A stretch of DNA of 56,906 nucleotides from Amycolatopsis azurea DSM 43854 (GTDB taxonomy: Bacteria > Actinomycetota > Actinomycetes > Mycobacteriales > Pseudonocardiaceae), in assembly GCF_001995215.1 (NCBI RefSeq), contig NZ_MUXN01000014.1:1-56906 (forward strand), read 5' to 3'. A program made the translations under genes and the position numbers. The number at the start of each line of letters is the position of its first letter. The stretch's first letter is position 1. The notes below the pieces were generated by a model. That model did no database searches and was not told the DNA's origin. It saw only the letters and a program-made list of their open reading frames with translations. Positions 47,324 to 56,875 of the stretch are shown in pieces.

Positions 47324-49279
47324 TCAGTTGACGACCGCCATCGTTTTGACGACCTGTTCGCAGGCCGCGCTCACCCGGGGTTCGAGCGGTGAGCCGGTGC
47401 CGTACTGGCAACCGATGTGGACGCGGAACTTTCCCTGGGCGACGACGTACCAGTCGACGCGTGCCTTCGGCTTGGTCTCGCGGTAGTAGACGACGGTCCG
47501 GCCGGCGTAGTTCGCGGAACCGTTGAAGCCGCTGTATTTCTTGGTCGGCTCCCGTTCCGCGCTGCCGGCGAGTTCGTCGACGAGTTTCTGTCTGTCGACA
47601 GTGGCGTCGTAGTTCATCACGTACTCCTGGGCGACCACGAGATCGTCGCCGGTGAGGGAGTCGCTCGGATGGATCACCACCTGACGGTCGGCGACGCGAT
47701 CGTCGGTCTGCGTCCAGTCCGGCGGCGCGATGAAGCGGTAGTCGTACTGGGCGAGCGTCCGGCCCTCCGGCTCGGCCTCCCCGCTGTTGACCGCGTAGAG
47801 GACACCGCCGACGACCGCCGCCACGGCGACCGCGGCCGCCGCGATGATCCAGGGCGTCTTCTTGCTCTTCCCGCCTCGCTCGGCGGGCTTGGTGTCGCGG
47901 GAGGGCTCACCCGGCCGCCACGGCGGGGGCTGCGGTGGCGCCATCCCCTGCTGCCCCCTCGGGGGCGATGGCGGCCCCTGCTGCCGCGTCGCGTTTAGCG
48001 GGCTAAACGCGCTCTGCGGCAGTGGGCCCGACGCGGGCTGCTGGGGGCCGGGAGGGAACGGGGGGCGCCGGTCGGCGGGGGCCGGTGCGGGAGCGCCGAC
48101 CCGGGAGACCGCGGAGCCCGCCAGCGAGCCCGTCCGGTCCGGGTCGATCAGCACCGCGCGCAGGGCGCCGCGGGCGACCACGGTCTCGGGCTGGTCCAGG
48201 GTGGTGGGCACGACGCCGGTCCGCTCGTGCACCAGCCGGGACACCATCGGGATCCGGCTGGACCCGCCCACCAGGAAGATCGCCGTGAGCTGTTTGGGCC
48301 GCAGCCCGGAATCGCCGATCGCGCCCACGGTCAGTTCGACCGCGCGGCCGAGCGGGCCCGCGATGAGCCGCTCCAGGTCCTCCCGCGTCACGTGCGCGTC
48401 GGCGAACGGCGGAGGCATCGGGACGTCGGTGTACGCGTGCCGGGACAGCGTCTCCTTCGCGCCGCGTACGTCCTGCCGCAGCACGCGGCGACGGCGGCGA
48501 TCGGTGAGTTCGCGGCCTTCGACCAGCTTCCGCCATTCCGGCGGATCGACGGACGACACCAGCGAACCCACGTGCTCCAGGAGCGCCTGATCGACGTCCG
48601 CCCCACCGAAGCTCGGATCCCCGCGGGTGGCCAGCACCTGGAACCCGGCGCGTTTAGCGGGCAAACTGCGATCCGCCGGGCTGCCGGGCATGCGCTGGAC
48701 CACGGAGACGTCGACAGTGCCGCCGCCGAGGTCGAGGACCGCGAGGGCGTCGCCGGGGCGGCCGCTGAACTCGACGGTGCGCTCGGAGTTGAGGTCGGCC
48801 GGGGCGAACGTCGCCGCGTGGTAGACCGCCGCGGCGACCGGCTCCGGCACGAGGGCGACCTGACGCGCGAGCCCGCCCGCCGCCTGCCGGAGCAGACGGG
48901 TCCGGGTCGCGCCCCAATCGGCCGGGTGGGTCAGGACGAGCAGTTCCACCTCGGCGTCACCGGCGAGCCGGCGCGCCTCGGTCACCGCGCGTTTCAGCAC
49001 GGCGTGGACGACATCGGTCACGCGGAGGACGTTGTCGCCGAGGAGCAGGTCGCCTTCGTCGATCCGGCGCTTCGGATTCGGCTCGTAGCGCGACGGATCC
49101 ACCGCCGCCTGCCGTTCCGCCTCTTGGCCGACGAACAGCGTCCCGTCCGGCGCGGCGTAGACCGCCGACGACATCAGGGGCTGCCCGTCCACCACGACGA
49201 CCTGCGGTTCGCGGCCGTTGATCGAAGCGACTACGCAGGTACTCGATGTCCCGAAGTCCACCGCTACCCGCACAGTCAC
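47324..49279 (-). CDS. Hsp70-like / Rv3446c-family type VII secretion-associated protein
   Basis: 651 residues. The N-terminal 380 residues are an Hsp70-type ATPase fold: VDFGTSSTCVV (phosphate 1), VLDLGGGTVDVSVV (phosphate 2) and IFLVGGSSRIPMVSRLV (adenosine). A Pro-rich linker, one membrane helix (WIIAAAAVAVAAVVGGVLYA) and an exported C-terminal domain of about 150 residues follow, matching the Rv3446c C-terminal family of ESX-4 loci. It lacks the Hsp70 peptide-binding domain. Residues 205-210 and about 423-432 derive from repeat copies 31 and 30. It is thought to help the secretion machine, but its role is unproven. Confidence 0.83.
   Translation of the reverse strand: MTVRVAVDFGTSSTCVVASINGREPQVVVVDGQPLMSSAVYAAPDGTLFVGQEAERQAAVDPSRYEPNPKRRIDEGDLLLGDNVLRVTDVVHAVLKRAVTEARRLAGDAEVELLVLTHPADWGATRTRLLRQAAGGLARQVALVPEPVAAAVYHAATFAPADLNSERTVEFSGRPGDALAVLDLGGGTVDVSVVQRMPGSPADRSLPAKRAGFQVLATRGDPSFGGADVDQALLEHVGSLVSSVDPPEWRKLVEGRELTDRRRRRVLRQDVRGAKETLSRHAYTDVPMPPPFADAHVTREDLERLIAGPLGRAVELTVGAIGDSGLRPKQLTAIFLVGGSSRIPMVSRLVHERTGVVPTTLDQPETVVARGALRAVLIDPDRTGSLAGSAVSRVGAPAPAPADRRPPFPPGPQQPASGPLPQSAFSPLNATRQQGPPSPPRGQQGMAPPQPPPWRPGEPSRDTKPAERGGKSKKTPWIIAAAAVAVAAVVGGVLYAVNSGEAEPEGRTLAQYDYRFIAPPDWTQTDDRVADRQVVIHPSDSLTGDDLVVAQEYVMNYDATVDRQKLVDELAGSAEREPTKKYSGFNGSANYAGRTVVYYRETKPKARVDWYVVAQGKFRVHIGCQYGTGSPLEPRVSAACEQVVKTMAVVN
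47986..48013. repeat. Modular palindrome, copy 30 (inside the Hsp70-like gene)
   Basis: Left arm CGTCGCGTTTAG, spacer CGGG, right arm CTAAACGCGC. It reads SAFSPLNATR in the stop-free frame, in the Pro-rich linker. Confidence 0.9.
48648..48675. repeat. Modular palindrome, copy 31 (inside the Hsp70-like gene, altered)
   Basis: Left arm GGCGCGTTTAG, spacer CGGG, right part CAAACTGCGATCC. On the gene strand the TAG position reads TTG, giving RSLPAKRA. Confidence 0.75.
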
Positions 49280-49347
49280 CAGCCACTCCCGCAGATCGTC
49301 GTCGTCACCACACGCCCGTCCCGTACCTCACCTGGTTCCGCGGGAGG

Positions 49348-52300
49348 TCAGTCCGGCTGGATCCACGAGACCTGCATGAGCTGCTTGCCGTGCTTCCGGG
49401 TGACGAGGTTTCCTCGTCCCGGAGGCATCTGGCTCGGCTTCACGTTGGCGACGAGGTTGCCCTCGTCCCGCGAGCCGTTCATGACCATACCGGGCGCCGC
49501 GATCTCCCTGAGCTTGCCGAGGATCGGGTCGAACATGGCCCGGCTCGCGCCACCGCTGCGGCGCACGACGATCATGTGCAGACCGACGTCCTTCGCCTGC
49601 GCGAGGAACTCGGCGAGCGGCTTCAGCGGGTTGCTCGTCTGCGTGGCGACCAGGTCGTAGTCGTCGACGATGATGAACAGCTCCGGGCCGGTCCACCAAG
49701 ACCGGGTCTTCAGCTGTTCCTGCGTGACGTCCGGACCGGGGAGGCGCCGGGTCATCGACCCGTGCACGTCCTTGACCATGCTGTCCAGCTGCGCGGCGGA
49801 CACCGCGTAGCCGAGCAGCTGGTCCCCGCCGACGAAGCCGAGCATCGTGCGCCGGTAGTCGACGAGGATGACGACCGCTTCCTGCGTCGTGTACCGCTCG
49901 GTGATACCCCGGGTGATCTGCCGCAGCAGGTTCGTCTTGCCCGACTCGCCGTCCGCGAACGCGTAGAAGTGCGAATCGGCGGCGAAGTCGAGGTAGATCG
50001 GCTGGAGGTCTTCCTCGTTGACACCGATCGGCACCAGCTTCGTGGCGCGCTTGGAGTCGATGGACAGGACCTCGTCGTAGGTGACCATCTCCGGCAGCAG
50101 GCGGACCTGCGGCGCCGGGCGGCCCCGCCACGCGGCCTTGATCTTCGCCACCGCGTCGGCGACACCGGCGGCGACGTCGTCCGGGTTGCTCGATCCGTCG
50201 ATCCGCGGCAGACCGGTCAGCAGGTGCAGCTTGTCCCTGGTCAGACCGCGGCCGGGACGGGCGGCCGGGACGTTCACCGCGACCCGGCGGTCGATGTCCG
50301 ACTCGCTCGGGTCACCGAGGCGCAGCTCGAACCGGGAACCGATCATGTCCTTGATCGCCGGGCGGATGTCCGCCCACCGGTTCGCCGCGATGATGACGTG
50401 CACGCCGTAGGAAAGACCCTGGGTGGCGAGCTTGGTGATCGAGGTCTCCAGCTCGTCGAAGTCGTCCCGCAGCGCCTTCCAGTTGTCGACGATCAGGAAC
50501 GCGTCGCCGAAGGCGTCTTCTTCGGGCTTGATCTCGCCGCGCCGCTTGCGGTTGCGGAACTCGTTCATCGAGTCGATGCCCATCGCACCGAACCGGCCTT
50601 CCCGCTCGGTGAGCAGGGTGGTCAGCTCGGCCACGATCCGGCGGGCCTTGTCGGGCTCGCGCCGGGCGACGGCGACACCACCGACGTGCGGCAGGCCCTG
50701 GAGACCGGCCAACGTACCGCCACCGAGGTCGAGAGCGTAGAACTGCGCTTCCTCGGGGGTGTGGGTCAGCGCCATCGACATGATCAGCGTCCGGAGCATG
50801 GTCGACTTGCCCGACTGCGGACCGCCGACGATCACACCGTGCCCGGCACCACCGGAGAAGTCGGCCCACAGCAGGTCACGACGCTGCTCGTACGGGCGGT
50901 CGACGATGCCCATCGGCACCTGCAGCCGTCCGTTGCCGAAGAACCCGACCGGGGAAAGACCGCGGTCGTCGGTGGGGTTCAGGTTCGGCAGCAGGGTGTC
51001 GAGCGAGTTCGGCTCCTTGAGCGGCGGGAGCCAGACCTCGTGCGCGGGCGGGCCCTGGCCGATCAGCCGGGACACGATCACGTCGAGCTCACTGGGCTCG
51101 ACGGCCTCCTCCGACTTGGCCTCTTCCACCGGCGCGGCCTCGATCTGCTGCGGCTCCGGTTCCTTCGGCAGTTCGACGAAGTCCGGGACGAACAGCTGCG
51201 GGCGCTTGTCGGCGCGGACCACGGTCGCGACCGGGCCCGCCGCCTTGATGCCCGCGGGCCGGTACGGGCCCGAGACGTACGAGGCCTTGAAGCGGACCAG
51301 CGTCGAAGTGTCGTACTTGAGGTAACCGCCACCGGGGACGGACGGCAGCTCGAACGCGTCGGGCACGCCGATCGCGGCCCGGGATTCCGCGGCGGAGAAG
51401 GTCTTCAGACCGATGCGGTAGGAGAGGTGCGAGTCGAGACCGCGCAGCTTTCCCTCTTCCAGCCGCTGCGACGCGAGGAGCATGTGCATCTGCAGCGACC
51501 GGCCCAGACGGCCGATGGCGACGAACAGGTCGATGAAGTCCGGCTTCGCGGCCAGCAGCTCGGAGAACTCGTCACAGACGATGAAGAGCGCGGGCAGCGG
51601 GTCGAGGTCGGCGCCGTTCTCGCGGGCCTTCTCGTACTCCCAGACGTTCTTGAAGTTACCGCCGTTCTTCAGCGCTTCCTGGCGGCGGTTCATCTCACCG
51701 GCCAGCGCGTCCTTCATACGGTCGACCAGCGTGACTTCGTCCGCGAGGTTGGTGATGACCGCGGAAACGTGCGGGGCGGCGTCCAGACCGAGGAACGTCG
51801 CACCACCCTTGAAGTCGACGAGGACGAAGTTCAGCGTGCTCGACGAGTGCGTGGCGAGCATGCCCAGCACCAGCGTCCGGAGGAACTCCGACTTACCGGA
51901 ACCGGTCGCCCCGATGCACAGGCCGTGCGGGCCCATGCCCTCCATCGCGGCTTCCTTGATGTCCAGCTCGACCGGCTGGCCGTATTCGCCGACGCCGAAC
52001 GGGACGCGGTAGCGGTCCCGCACCGGGCGCGGCCGCCAGGCCTGCTGGACGTCGAAGGTCATCGGGTCGCCGGGGATGCCCAGCAGTTCGAGCAGACCGG
52101 GGTTGGACAGCAGCGGCTCTTCCTCGGCGGCGTCCTGCGCGGCGGTGCCGACGCGGTACGGGGCGAGGAGGCGAGCGAGGGCTTCGGACTCGACGACGCT
52201 GAGCGTGTCCGGGCGGCCGAACCACTCGACACCGCCGGCACTGCGCGCGCCGAGACGGTCTTCCTCGACGACCAGCCGCAGACCGCGACGGGCCGCGAGG

Positions 52301-53355
52301 TTGCCGATGGAGTCGGAAAGGTCGATCAGGGTGACGCCGACCAGACCCTCTTCGAGGATGATCTGCTCTTCGCGGGTGACCTCGGCGTCGTCGACGATGA
52401 TGACGATGTGCGGCTGGTCCGGGGCGGGCGTCGCGTTGCGGGAGAACCGCTGGCGGTCACGGAGTTCCTCGTCGAGCCACTGCTCGATCTGCGCGAGGGA
52501 ACCGGCCATCATCCGCAGCTGGCCGATGCCGTCGGCGAGCGCCGGGTGCTGGGCGTGCGGCAGCCACTTCGCCCACTCCCACTCCTCCTTGGCGCGGCCC
52601 GCGGTCGCGACCGCGATGAGGACGTCGTCGGGGCTGTGGAAGGTGACCAGCTGGGCCAGCATCGCGCGGGTGAGGCCGCGGGTGAGGCCGCGGTCGCCCT
52701 GCATGCTGACCGCGGCGAACCCGCGGAGGGTGATCTGGGTCGGCAGGTCCGGGACGATCGAGTGCGCGCGGACGAACCGGCGCAGGGCCAGCGTGGCGAT
52801 CGGCTCCAGTTCGTCGACCGGGCCGGTCTGCGGCGGCACGAGCCGCGTCGCGAGACGGTGCGAGCTGCGGCCGACGCGGAGGTGGAGGAAGTCCTGGTCG
52901 TTCTGGCGGCGTTCCCACATGCGGCGGCTCGCGGCCAGTGACCACATCGTCTGCGGGTCGGGGTGGACCCACTCGAGAGCGGCGCGCTGGTCGACCATGG
53001 CCTCGCGGGCCCTGTCGCGCATCTGGCCGAGGTAGCGCAGGTAGTCCTTGCGGTCCTCGTCCATCTCGGCCTTTTTGGCGCCGCCGCCCTTGCCCCCACC
53101 GCCGGCCATCATGCCGACGGTGCTGAGCACCATCATGCCGCCCATCATCATCATCATGGGATTGCGTCCACCGGTGGTGAACATGAAGACCATCATCCCG
53201 AGGGAAGCGACGATCATCACCGCCGGGAGCAGCTTCATGACGATGTTGCCCGGGATGGTGCGCGGCACCTCAGGCGGCGGTTCGAGATGCACCTCGCCGC
53301 CCGGCGGCCGCGGCGCCGCCAGGCGCGGTGACTTCTTGAACTGCAGCGTGCTCAT
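49348..53355 (-). CDS. eccC: Type VII secretion ATPase EccC
   Basis: 1335 residues from ATG 53353-53355 (AGGGGTCC upstream). Two N-terminal membrane helices (about 40-85), then three FtsK/SpoIIIE ATPase domains with Walker A motifs GATGSGKSE (about 481), GGPQSGKST (about 843) and DGESGKTN (about 1133). Walker B of domain 1 is FIVCDEFSE with the catalytic Glu; domain 2 reads FLIVDN and domain 3 IIVDDYD, so as in other EccC proteins only the first has a full set. It is a single undivided chain, as in ESX-2, -4 and -5. It is the motor that recognises substrate signals and drives export. Confidence 0.95.
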   Translation of the reverse strand: MSTLQFKKSPRLAAPRPPGGEVHLEPPPEVPRTIPGNIVMKLLPAVMIVASLGMMVFMFTTGGRNPMMMMMGGMMVLSTVGMMAGGGGKGGGAKKAEMDEDRKDYLRYLGQMRDRAREAMVDQRAALEWVHPDPQTMWSLAASRRMWERRQNDQDFLHLRVGRSSHRLATRLVPPQTGPVDELEPIATLALRRFVRAHSIVPDLPTQITLRGFAAVSMQGDRGLTRGLTRAMLAQLVTFHSPDDVLIAVATAGRAKEEWEWAKWLPHAQHPALADGIGQLRMMAGSLAQIEQWLDEELRDRQRFSRNATPAPDQPHIVIIVDDAEVTREEQIILEEGLVGVTLIDLSDSIGNLAARRGLRLVVEEDRLGARSAGGVEWFGRPDTLSVVESEALARLLAPYRVGTAAQDAAEEEPLLSNPGLLELLGIPGDPMTFDVQQAWRPRPVRDRYRVPFGVGEYGQPVELDIKEAAMEGMGPHGLCIGATGSGKSEFLRTLVLGMLATHSSSTLNFVLVDFKGGATFLGLDAAPHVSAVITNLADEVTLVDRMKDALAGEMNRRQEALKNGGNFKNVWEYEKARENGADLDPLPALFIVCDEFSELLAAKPDFIDLFVAIGRLGRSLQMHMLLASQRLEEGKLRGLDSHLSYRIGLKTFSAAESRAAIGVPDAFELPSVPGGGYLKYDTSTLVRFKASYVSGPYRPAGIKAAGPVATVVRADKRPQLFVPDFVELPKEPEPQQIEAAPVEEAKSEEAVEPSELDVIVSRLIGQGPPAHEVWLPPLKEPNSLDTLLPNLNPTDDRGLSPVGFFGNGRLQVPMGIVDRPYEQRRDLLWADFSGGAGHGVIVGGPQSGKSTMLRTLIMSMALTHTPEEAQFYALDLGGGTLAGLQGLPHVGGVAVARREPDKARRIVAELTTLLTEREGRFGAMGIDSMNEFRNRKRRGEIKPEEDAFGDAFLIVDNWKALRDDFDELETSITKLATQGLSYGVHVIIAANRWADIRPAIKDMIGSRFELRLGDPSESDIDRRVAVNVPAARPGRGLTRDKLHLLTGLPRIDGSSNPDDVAAGVADAVAKIKAAWRGRPAPQVRLLPEMVTYDEVLSIDSKRATKLVPIGVNEEDLQPIYLDFAADSHFYAFADGESGKTNLLRQITRGITERYTTQEAVVILVDYRRTMLGFVGGDQLLGYAVSAAQLDSMVKDVHGSMTRRLPGPDVTQEQLKTRSWWTGPELFIIVDDYDLVATQTSNPLKPLAEFLAQAKDVGLHMIVVRRSGGASRAMFDPILGKLREIAAPGMVMNGSRDEGNLVANVKPSQMPPGRGNLVTRKHGKQLMQVSWIQPD

Positions 53356-53516
53356 CGAAGGACCCCTCTTCAAACTCGACGATGGCGGCCACCGTTGGTG
53401 CGCGTACGGGTGCGCGAGACAACCTATCGAACGTGGCCGGTGAAATCCGGACAACGCCGAGAACGGCCCCTGCCGGGACCATACGCATGCCCGGAAGTCT
53501 AGGGCTCCGGCTCCGC

Positions 53517-53548
53517 CGACGTGCGTTTAGCGGCCTAAGTGCGATCCG
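53517..53548. repeat. Modular palindrome, copy 32 (degenerate)
   Basis: Left arm GACGTGCGTTTAG, spacer CGGC, right arm CTAAGTGCGATCC. Confidence 0.75.
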
Positions 53549-53560
53549 GCGCCCCGACGC

Positions 53561-53593
53561 CCGACGTGCGTTTAGCCCCCTAATCGCGATCCG
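53561..53593. repeat. Modular palindrome, copy 33
   Basis: Left arm GACGTGCGTTTAG, spacer CCCC, right arm CTAATCGCGATCC. Confidence 0.88.
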
Positions 53594-53610
53594 GGCTCTG
53601 GGGGCGACCG

Positions 53611-53633
53611 AGATGCTTAGGGCCGCTAAGCGT
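53611..53633. repeat. Modular palindrome, copy 34 (degenerate)
   Basis: Core CTTAG-GGCCG-CTAAG only; the arms diverge. Confidence 0.5.
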
Positions 53634-53657
53634 CACGGTTAGCCCGCTAAAGTCGCC
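53633..53657. repeat. Modular palindrome, copy 35
   Basis: Left arm TCACGGTTAG, spacer CCCG, right arm CTAAAGTCGCC. Confidence 0.82.
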
Positions 53658-53795
53658 GCGCCGGCAACCGGGCACAGGGGGTCCGGAGGTCGTCTCTCTT
53701 ACTTTTGCCGGTCTTTTTCCGACAGTCGATGATGTGGGCACCCGGGTTCGGTATAGGTTCCCCGGGGACCAGACTCTCAGGGCAGGGGGAAGGCA

Positions 53796-55190
53796 GTGGC
53801 AACGGGCACGACGGTATTCAGCAGGGTGACGGTGGTCGCGCCACGCACCCGGATCGACGTGGCTTTGCCGGCTGACGTCGCGGTGGCGGATCTGCTGCCC
53901 ATGCTGTTGGAGATGGCGAAGGAGGCGACGCCGGACGGCGGCGCCCGCCACGGCGGCTGGGCATTGGCGAAGCTGGGCGACGCGCCGCTCGACCCGAGCC
54001 GGACCCTCGCGTCCCTCGGAGTCGTCGACGGCGAACTGCTCCAGCTGCGCAAACGCAACGAGAACCCGCCTCCGCCGCTGTACGACGACGTCGTCGACGC
54101 GATCGCGGAGTCGTCCCCGGACAGCTTCCGTCCGTGGACCAAGGAGACGGCGCGCCGCTTCGGGCACATCGCGGGCGGCCTGGCGCTGTTCTTCTCGGCC
54201 CTCGCGCTCTTCACCAGCGGGTCGTTCTACGGCGGCAACGCGCTCGCAGCCGCGATCGCGGGCGGTGTCGGCGCGATCGCGTGCGTCGCCGTCGGCGCGA
54301 CACTGGCCAAGGCCTACCAAGCTGAGGCGACGGGCGTGCTGATCGCCGCGACAGGCGGCCTCCCGCTGGCATTCGTCAGCGGCTTCTACATCGTGCCTGG
54401 GCTGTCCCTGTGGGCGAACCTGCTGCTCGCGAGCACTCTCGTGATCATCGTGGCGGCGGTCTGCATCCTCGTCATCGGGCACGGGATCACCACCTTCATC
54501 GCGGCCGCGACGACGGCGACGATCTCCGCGCTGACGTTCCTGGCCGCGACACTGATCGACACCCCGATCGCCGGGATCGCCGCGGGCGCCACCGCGTTCT
54601 CGCTGGCCTGCATCTCGCTCCTGCCGCGCGCGACGATCAAGCTCGCCGCGCTGCCGACACCGCACGTCCCCGGCAGCGCCGAAGAACTCAAGGAAGACTC
54701 GGGCTTCCCGGACTACCGCGCCATCGAACGCCGCACCGCGGTCGCGCACGAGTACATGACCGGCCTGCTGACCGGCTGCGGCGCGGCCACCGCGCTGTTC
54801 GCGATCATCGCTTCGACGTCGCCCACGGTCTTCGGCCCGATCCTCGGCGTGATCGCCACGTTGGTCCTGCTCCTGAGGGCCCGGGCGTACGCGAACGGCG
54901 CGCAGGCCATCGCGCTGCTGACCACCGGCATGGTGTCCGGCGCGGGCATCCTGCTCGGCTGGATGTGGTCGGCGAGCCCGCTGAACCGCGTCCTGTTCGT
55001 GTTCGGCGCGCTGCTGCTGATCGGAGCCGGCGCGCTCGTGGTCGGCGTGATCTTCCCGAACCAGCGCTTCTCGCCGCCGCTGCGGCGGACCGTGGAGATC
55101 TTCGAGGCCGTCTTCATCGCGACAGTGCTCCCGCTGGCGCTCGGCGTCATGGATCTCTACACGACGCTGCGCCACCTCAATTTCAAGTGA
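53796..55190 (+). CDS. eccD: Type VII secretion membrane protein EccD
   Basis: 464 residues from GTG 53796. The N-terminal about 90 residues form a ubiquitin-like domain (VTVVAPRTRIDVALPADVAV, then DPSRTLASLGVVDGELLQL), followed by a linker and 11 predicted membrane helices (from about 125 to the end). EccD forms the membrane vestibule of the secretion channel. It is divergent from eccC and followed by mycP after 23 bases. Confidence 0.93.
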   Translation: MATGTTVFSRVTVVAPRTRIDVALPADVAVADLLPMLLEMAKEATPDGGARHGGWALAKLGDAPLDPSRTLASLGVVDGELLQLRKRNENPPPPLYDDVVDAIAESSPDSFRPWTKETARRFGHIAGGLALFFSALALFTSGSFYGGNALAAAIAGGVGAIACVAVGATLAKAYQAEATGVLIAATGGLPLAFVSGFYIVPGLSLWANLLLASTLVIIVAAVCILVIGHGITTFIAAATTATISALTFLAATLIDTPIAGIAAGATAFSLACISLLPRATIKLAALPTPHVPGSAEELKEDSGFPDYRAIERRTAVAHEYMTGLLTGCGAATALFAIIASTSPTVFGPILGVIATLVLLLRARAYANGAQAIALLTTGMVSGAGILLGWMWSASPLNRVLFVFGALLLIGAGALVVGVIFPNQRFSPPLRRTVEIFEAVFIATVLPLALGVMDLYTTLRHLNFK

Positions 55191-55213
55191 CGACCCGATC
55201 GGATGATGCTCTG

Positions 55214-56872
55214 ATGGCCGCAGCGCGGAAGTCCAGGGGGACGCGCGTCCGCCACCTCGGCCTCGCCGGACGTACCGGAACGGTGCTGCTGGCGGCCGGT
55301 ATCGGTGTTCTCTCGCCGGCGTCGGTGGCGCTTCCGGCGTGGGCGCAGCAAAGCAGTGTCGCGCCCGACGCCGGTGGTTACTACGCGACTCCGCCCCCGG
55401 TGGACGAGTCCAAGAAGCCGAACGACGAGGGCAAGCCGGACAAGACCTACGAGAAGAAAACCGAGTGCGTCCAGCGCAGCAAACTCGGCGGCGACCAGGT
55501 CGACATCAAGAGCCGGCCGTGGGGTCAGGAATACCTGCAGATCCAGAAGGTCCACGAGCTGATGCGCGGCGCCACCGATTCGATCGGCGGCGGCGTCAAG
55601 GTCGCCGTGATCGACACCGGCGTCACCGCGCACCCTTACTTCAAGAATCCTGTCGAATCGGGTGGCGACTACGTCGCGACTCCCAGCGGCAAGCAGCCGG
55701 GACTCGAGGACTGCGACGGCCACGGCACCGAGGTGGCGGGGATCATCGCGGCGAACCCGCCCGACGCGACCATCGGTTTCCGAGGGGTCGCGCCGGACGC
55801 CACGATCATGTCCATCCGGCAGTCGAGCCAGAACTACGAGGAGGCGGAGAAGAAGGCCGAGCCGCCGCCTCCTCCGCCTTCGTCCAGCGCCGCCCCGCCC
55901 GGGTCGTCGAACAACCAGCCGGGCTCGGAGCTTCCGCCTTCATCACAGGGAAACGGCGCAGTCGGCGGAGCGGCGGACGGAACGGCGCCGGGGCAGGACA
56001 AGGGCGGACGCCAGCAAGAGCAGGGCAAGACCGCGGGCACGCTCAAGACGCTCGCGCAGGCTGTGGTCCGGGCCGTCGACAAGGGCGCCCAGGTCATCAA
56101 CATGTCGGTCGACAACTGCCGGCAGGCCGACGGCAAGATCACCTTGGGTGAACAGCAACTGCAGGCCGCGGTGAACTACGCCGTCAAGCAGAACGTGGTC
56201 GTGGTCGCGGCGGCGGGCAACGTCGGTGACAAGTGCCCGCAGAACGACCAGCCGGATCCCAAGTCCCCCAAGATGATCGTCACGCCGCCATGGTTCTCCG
56301 ACGACGTGCTGTCCGTCGCGGCGATCGACGACACCGGCGGCGTCGCGGACTTCAGCGTCAACGGGCCGTGGGTCAGCGTCGCCGCTCCGGGCACCAAGAT
56401 CATCTCGCTGGACCCCGCGGAGGGGTCGAGCAGTCTGGCCAACCTGACCATCGAAGGCGGCAAGGACCCCGGAGCCATCCAGGGGACCAGCTTCGCCGCC
56501 CCGTACGTCGCCGGACTGGCAGCCCTTGTGCGCGCGAAGTTCCCCGGGCTGAAAGCCCGTGAGGTGATGAACCGGATCAAGGCGACGGCGCAGCACCCCG
56601 CGGCGCCTGGCGGCCGGGACAACTTCGTCGGCTTCGGGGTCATCGACCCGATCGCGGCGCTGACGGCGATCGTGCCGTCGGAGGCGGACAAGGCCAAGGC
56701 GGTCCCGCTGCCCGCGAACCTGCCGCCGTCGAACGACCGCGATTCCGCCCCGATGATCGTCGCGCTCGCCGGGACCGGCGGGGGCCTGGTGGCCCTGCTC
56801 GTCACGCTGTTCGTGGTGCACTCGGTCCGCCGGAACCGGCCGACCACCGCCACCGGCCGCAAGTCCCCGTAG
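55214..56872 (+). CDS. mycP: Type VII secretion mycosin (subtilisin-like protease) MycP
   Basis: 552 residues; ATG 55214. Signal peptide (residues 1-44, to ALPAWA), then a subtilisin domain with catalytic Asp in VAVIDTGV (about 135), His in DCDGHGTEVAG (about 175) and Ser in IQGTSFAAPYVAG (about 425), then a C-terminal helix (about 515-537) and a basic tail. Between His and the Asn region sits a low-complexity Pro/Ser/Gly/Gln loop (about 215-275), longer than in most mycosins. MycP is needed for stability of the ESX membrane complex and processes some substrates. Full length; ends 3 bases before repeat copy 36. Confidence 0.94.
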   Translation: MAAARKSRGTRVRHLGLAGRTGTVLLAAGIGVLSPASVALPAWAQQSSVAPDAGGYYATPPPVDESKKPNDEGKPDKTYEKKTECVQRSKLGGDQVDIKSRPWGQEYLQIQKVHELMRGATDSIGGGVKVAVIDTGVTAHPYFKNPVESGGDYVATPSGKQPGLEDCDGHGTEVAGIIAANPPDATIGFRGVAPDATIMSIRQSSQNYEEAEKKAEPPPPPPSSSAAPPGSSNNQPGSELPPSSQGNGAVGGAADGTAPGQDKGGRQQEQGKTAGTLKTLAQAVVRAVDKGAQVINMSVDNCRQADGKITLGEQQLQAAVNYAVKQNVVVVAAAGNVGDKCPQNDQPDPKSPKMIVTPPWFSDDVLSVAAIDDTGGVADFSVNGPWVSVAAPGTKIISLDPAEGSSSLANLTIEGGKDPGAIQGTSFAAPYVAGLAALVRAKFPGLKAREVMNRIKATAQHPAAPGGRDNFVGFGVIDPIAALTAIVPSEADKAKAVPLPANLPPSNDRDSAPMIVALAGTGGGLVALLVTLFVVHSVRRNRPTTATGRKSP

Positions 56873-56875
56873 GAC

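Larger units (their letters stand above)
53356..53795. other. Divergent intergenic region eccC / eccD with four repeats
   Basis: 440 bases without a gene, holding repeat copies 32-35 at 53517-53657 and, near eccD, a patch of lower GC that is the likely promoter. Confidence 0.7.
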
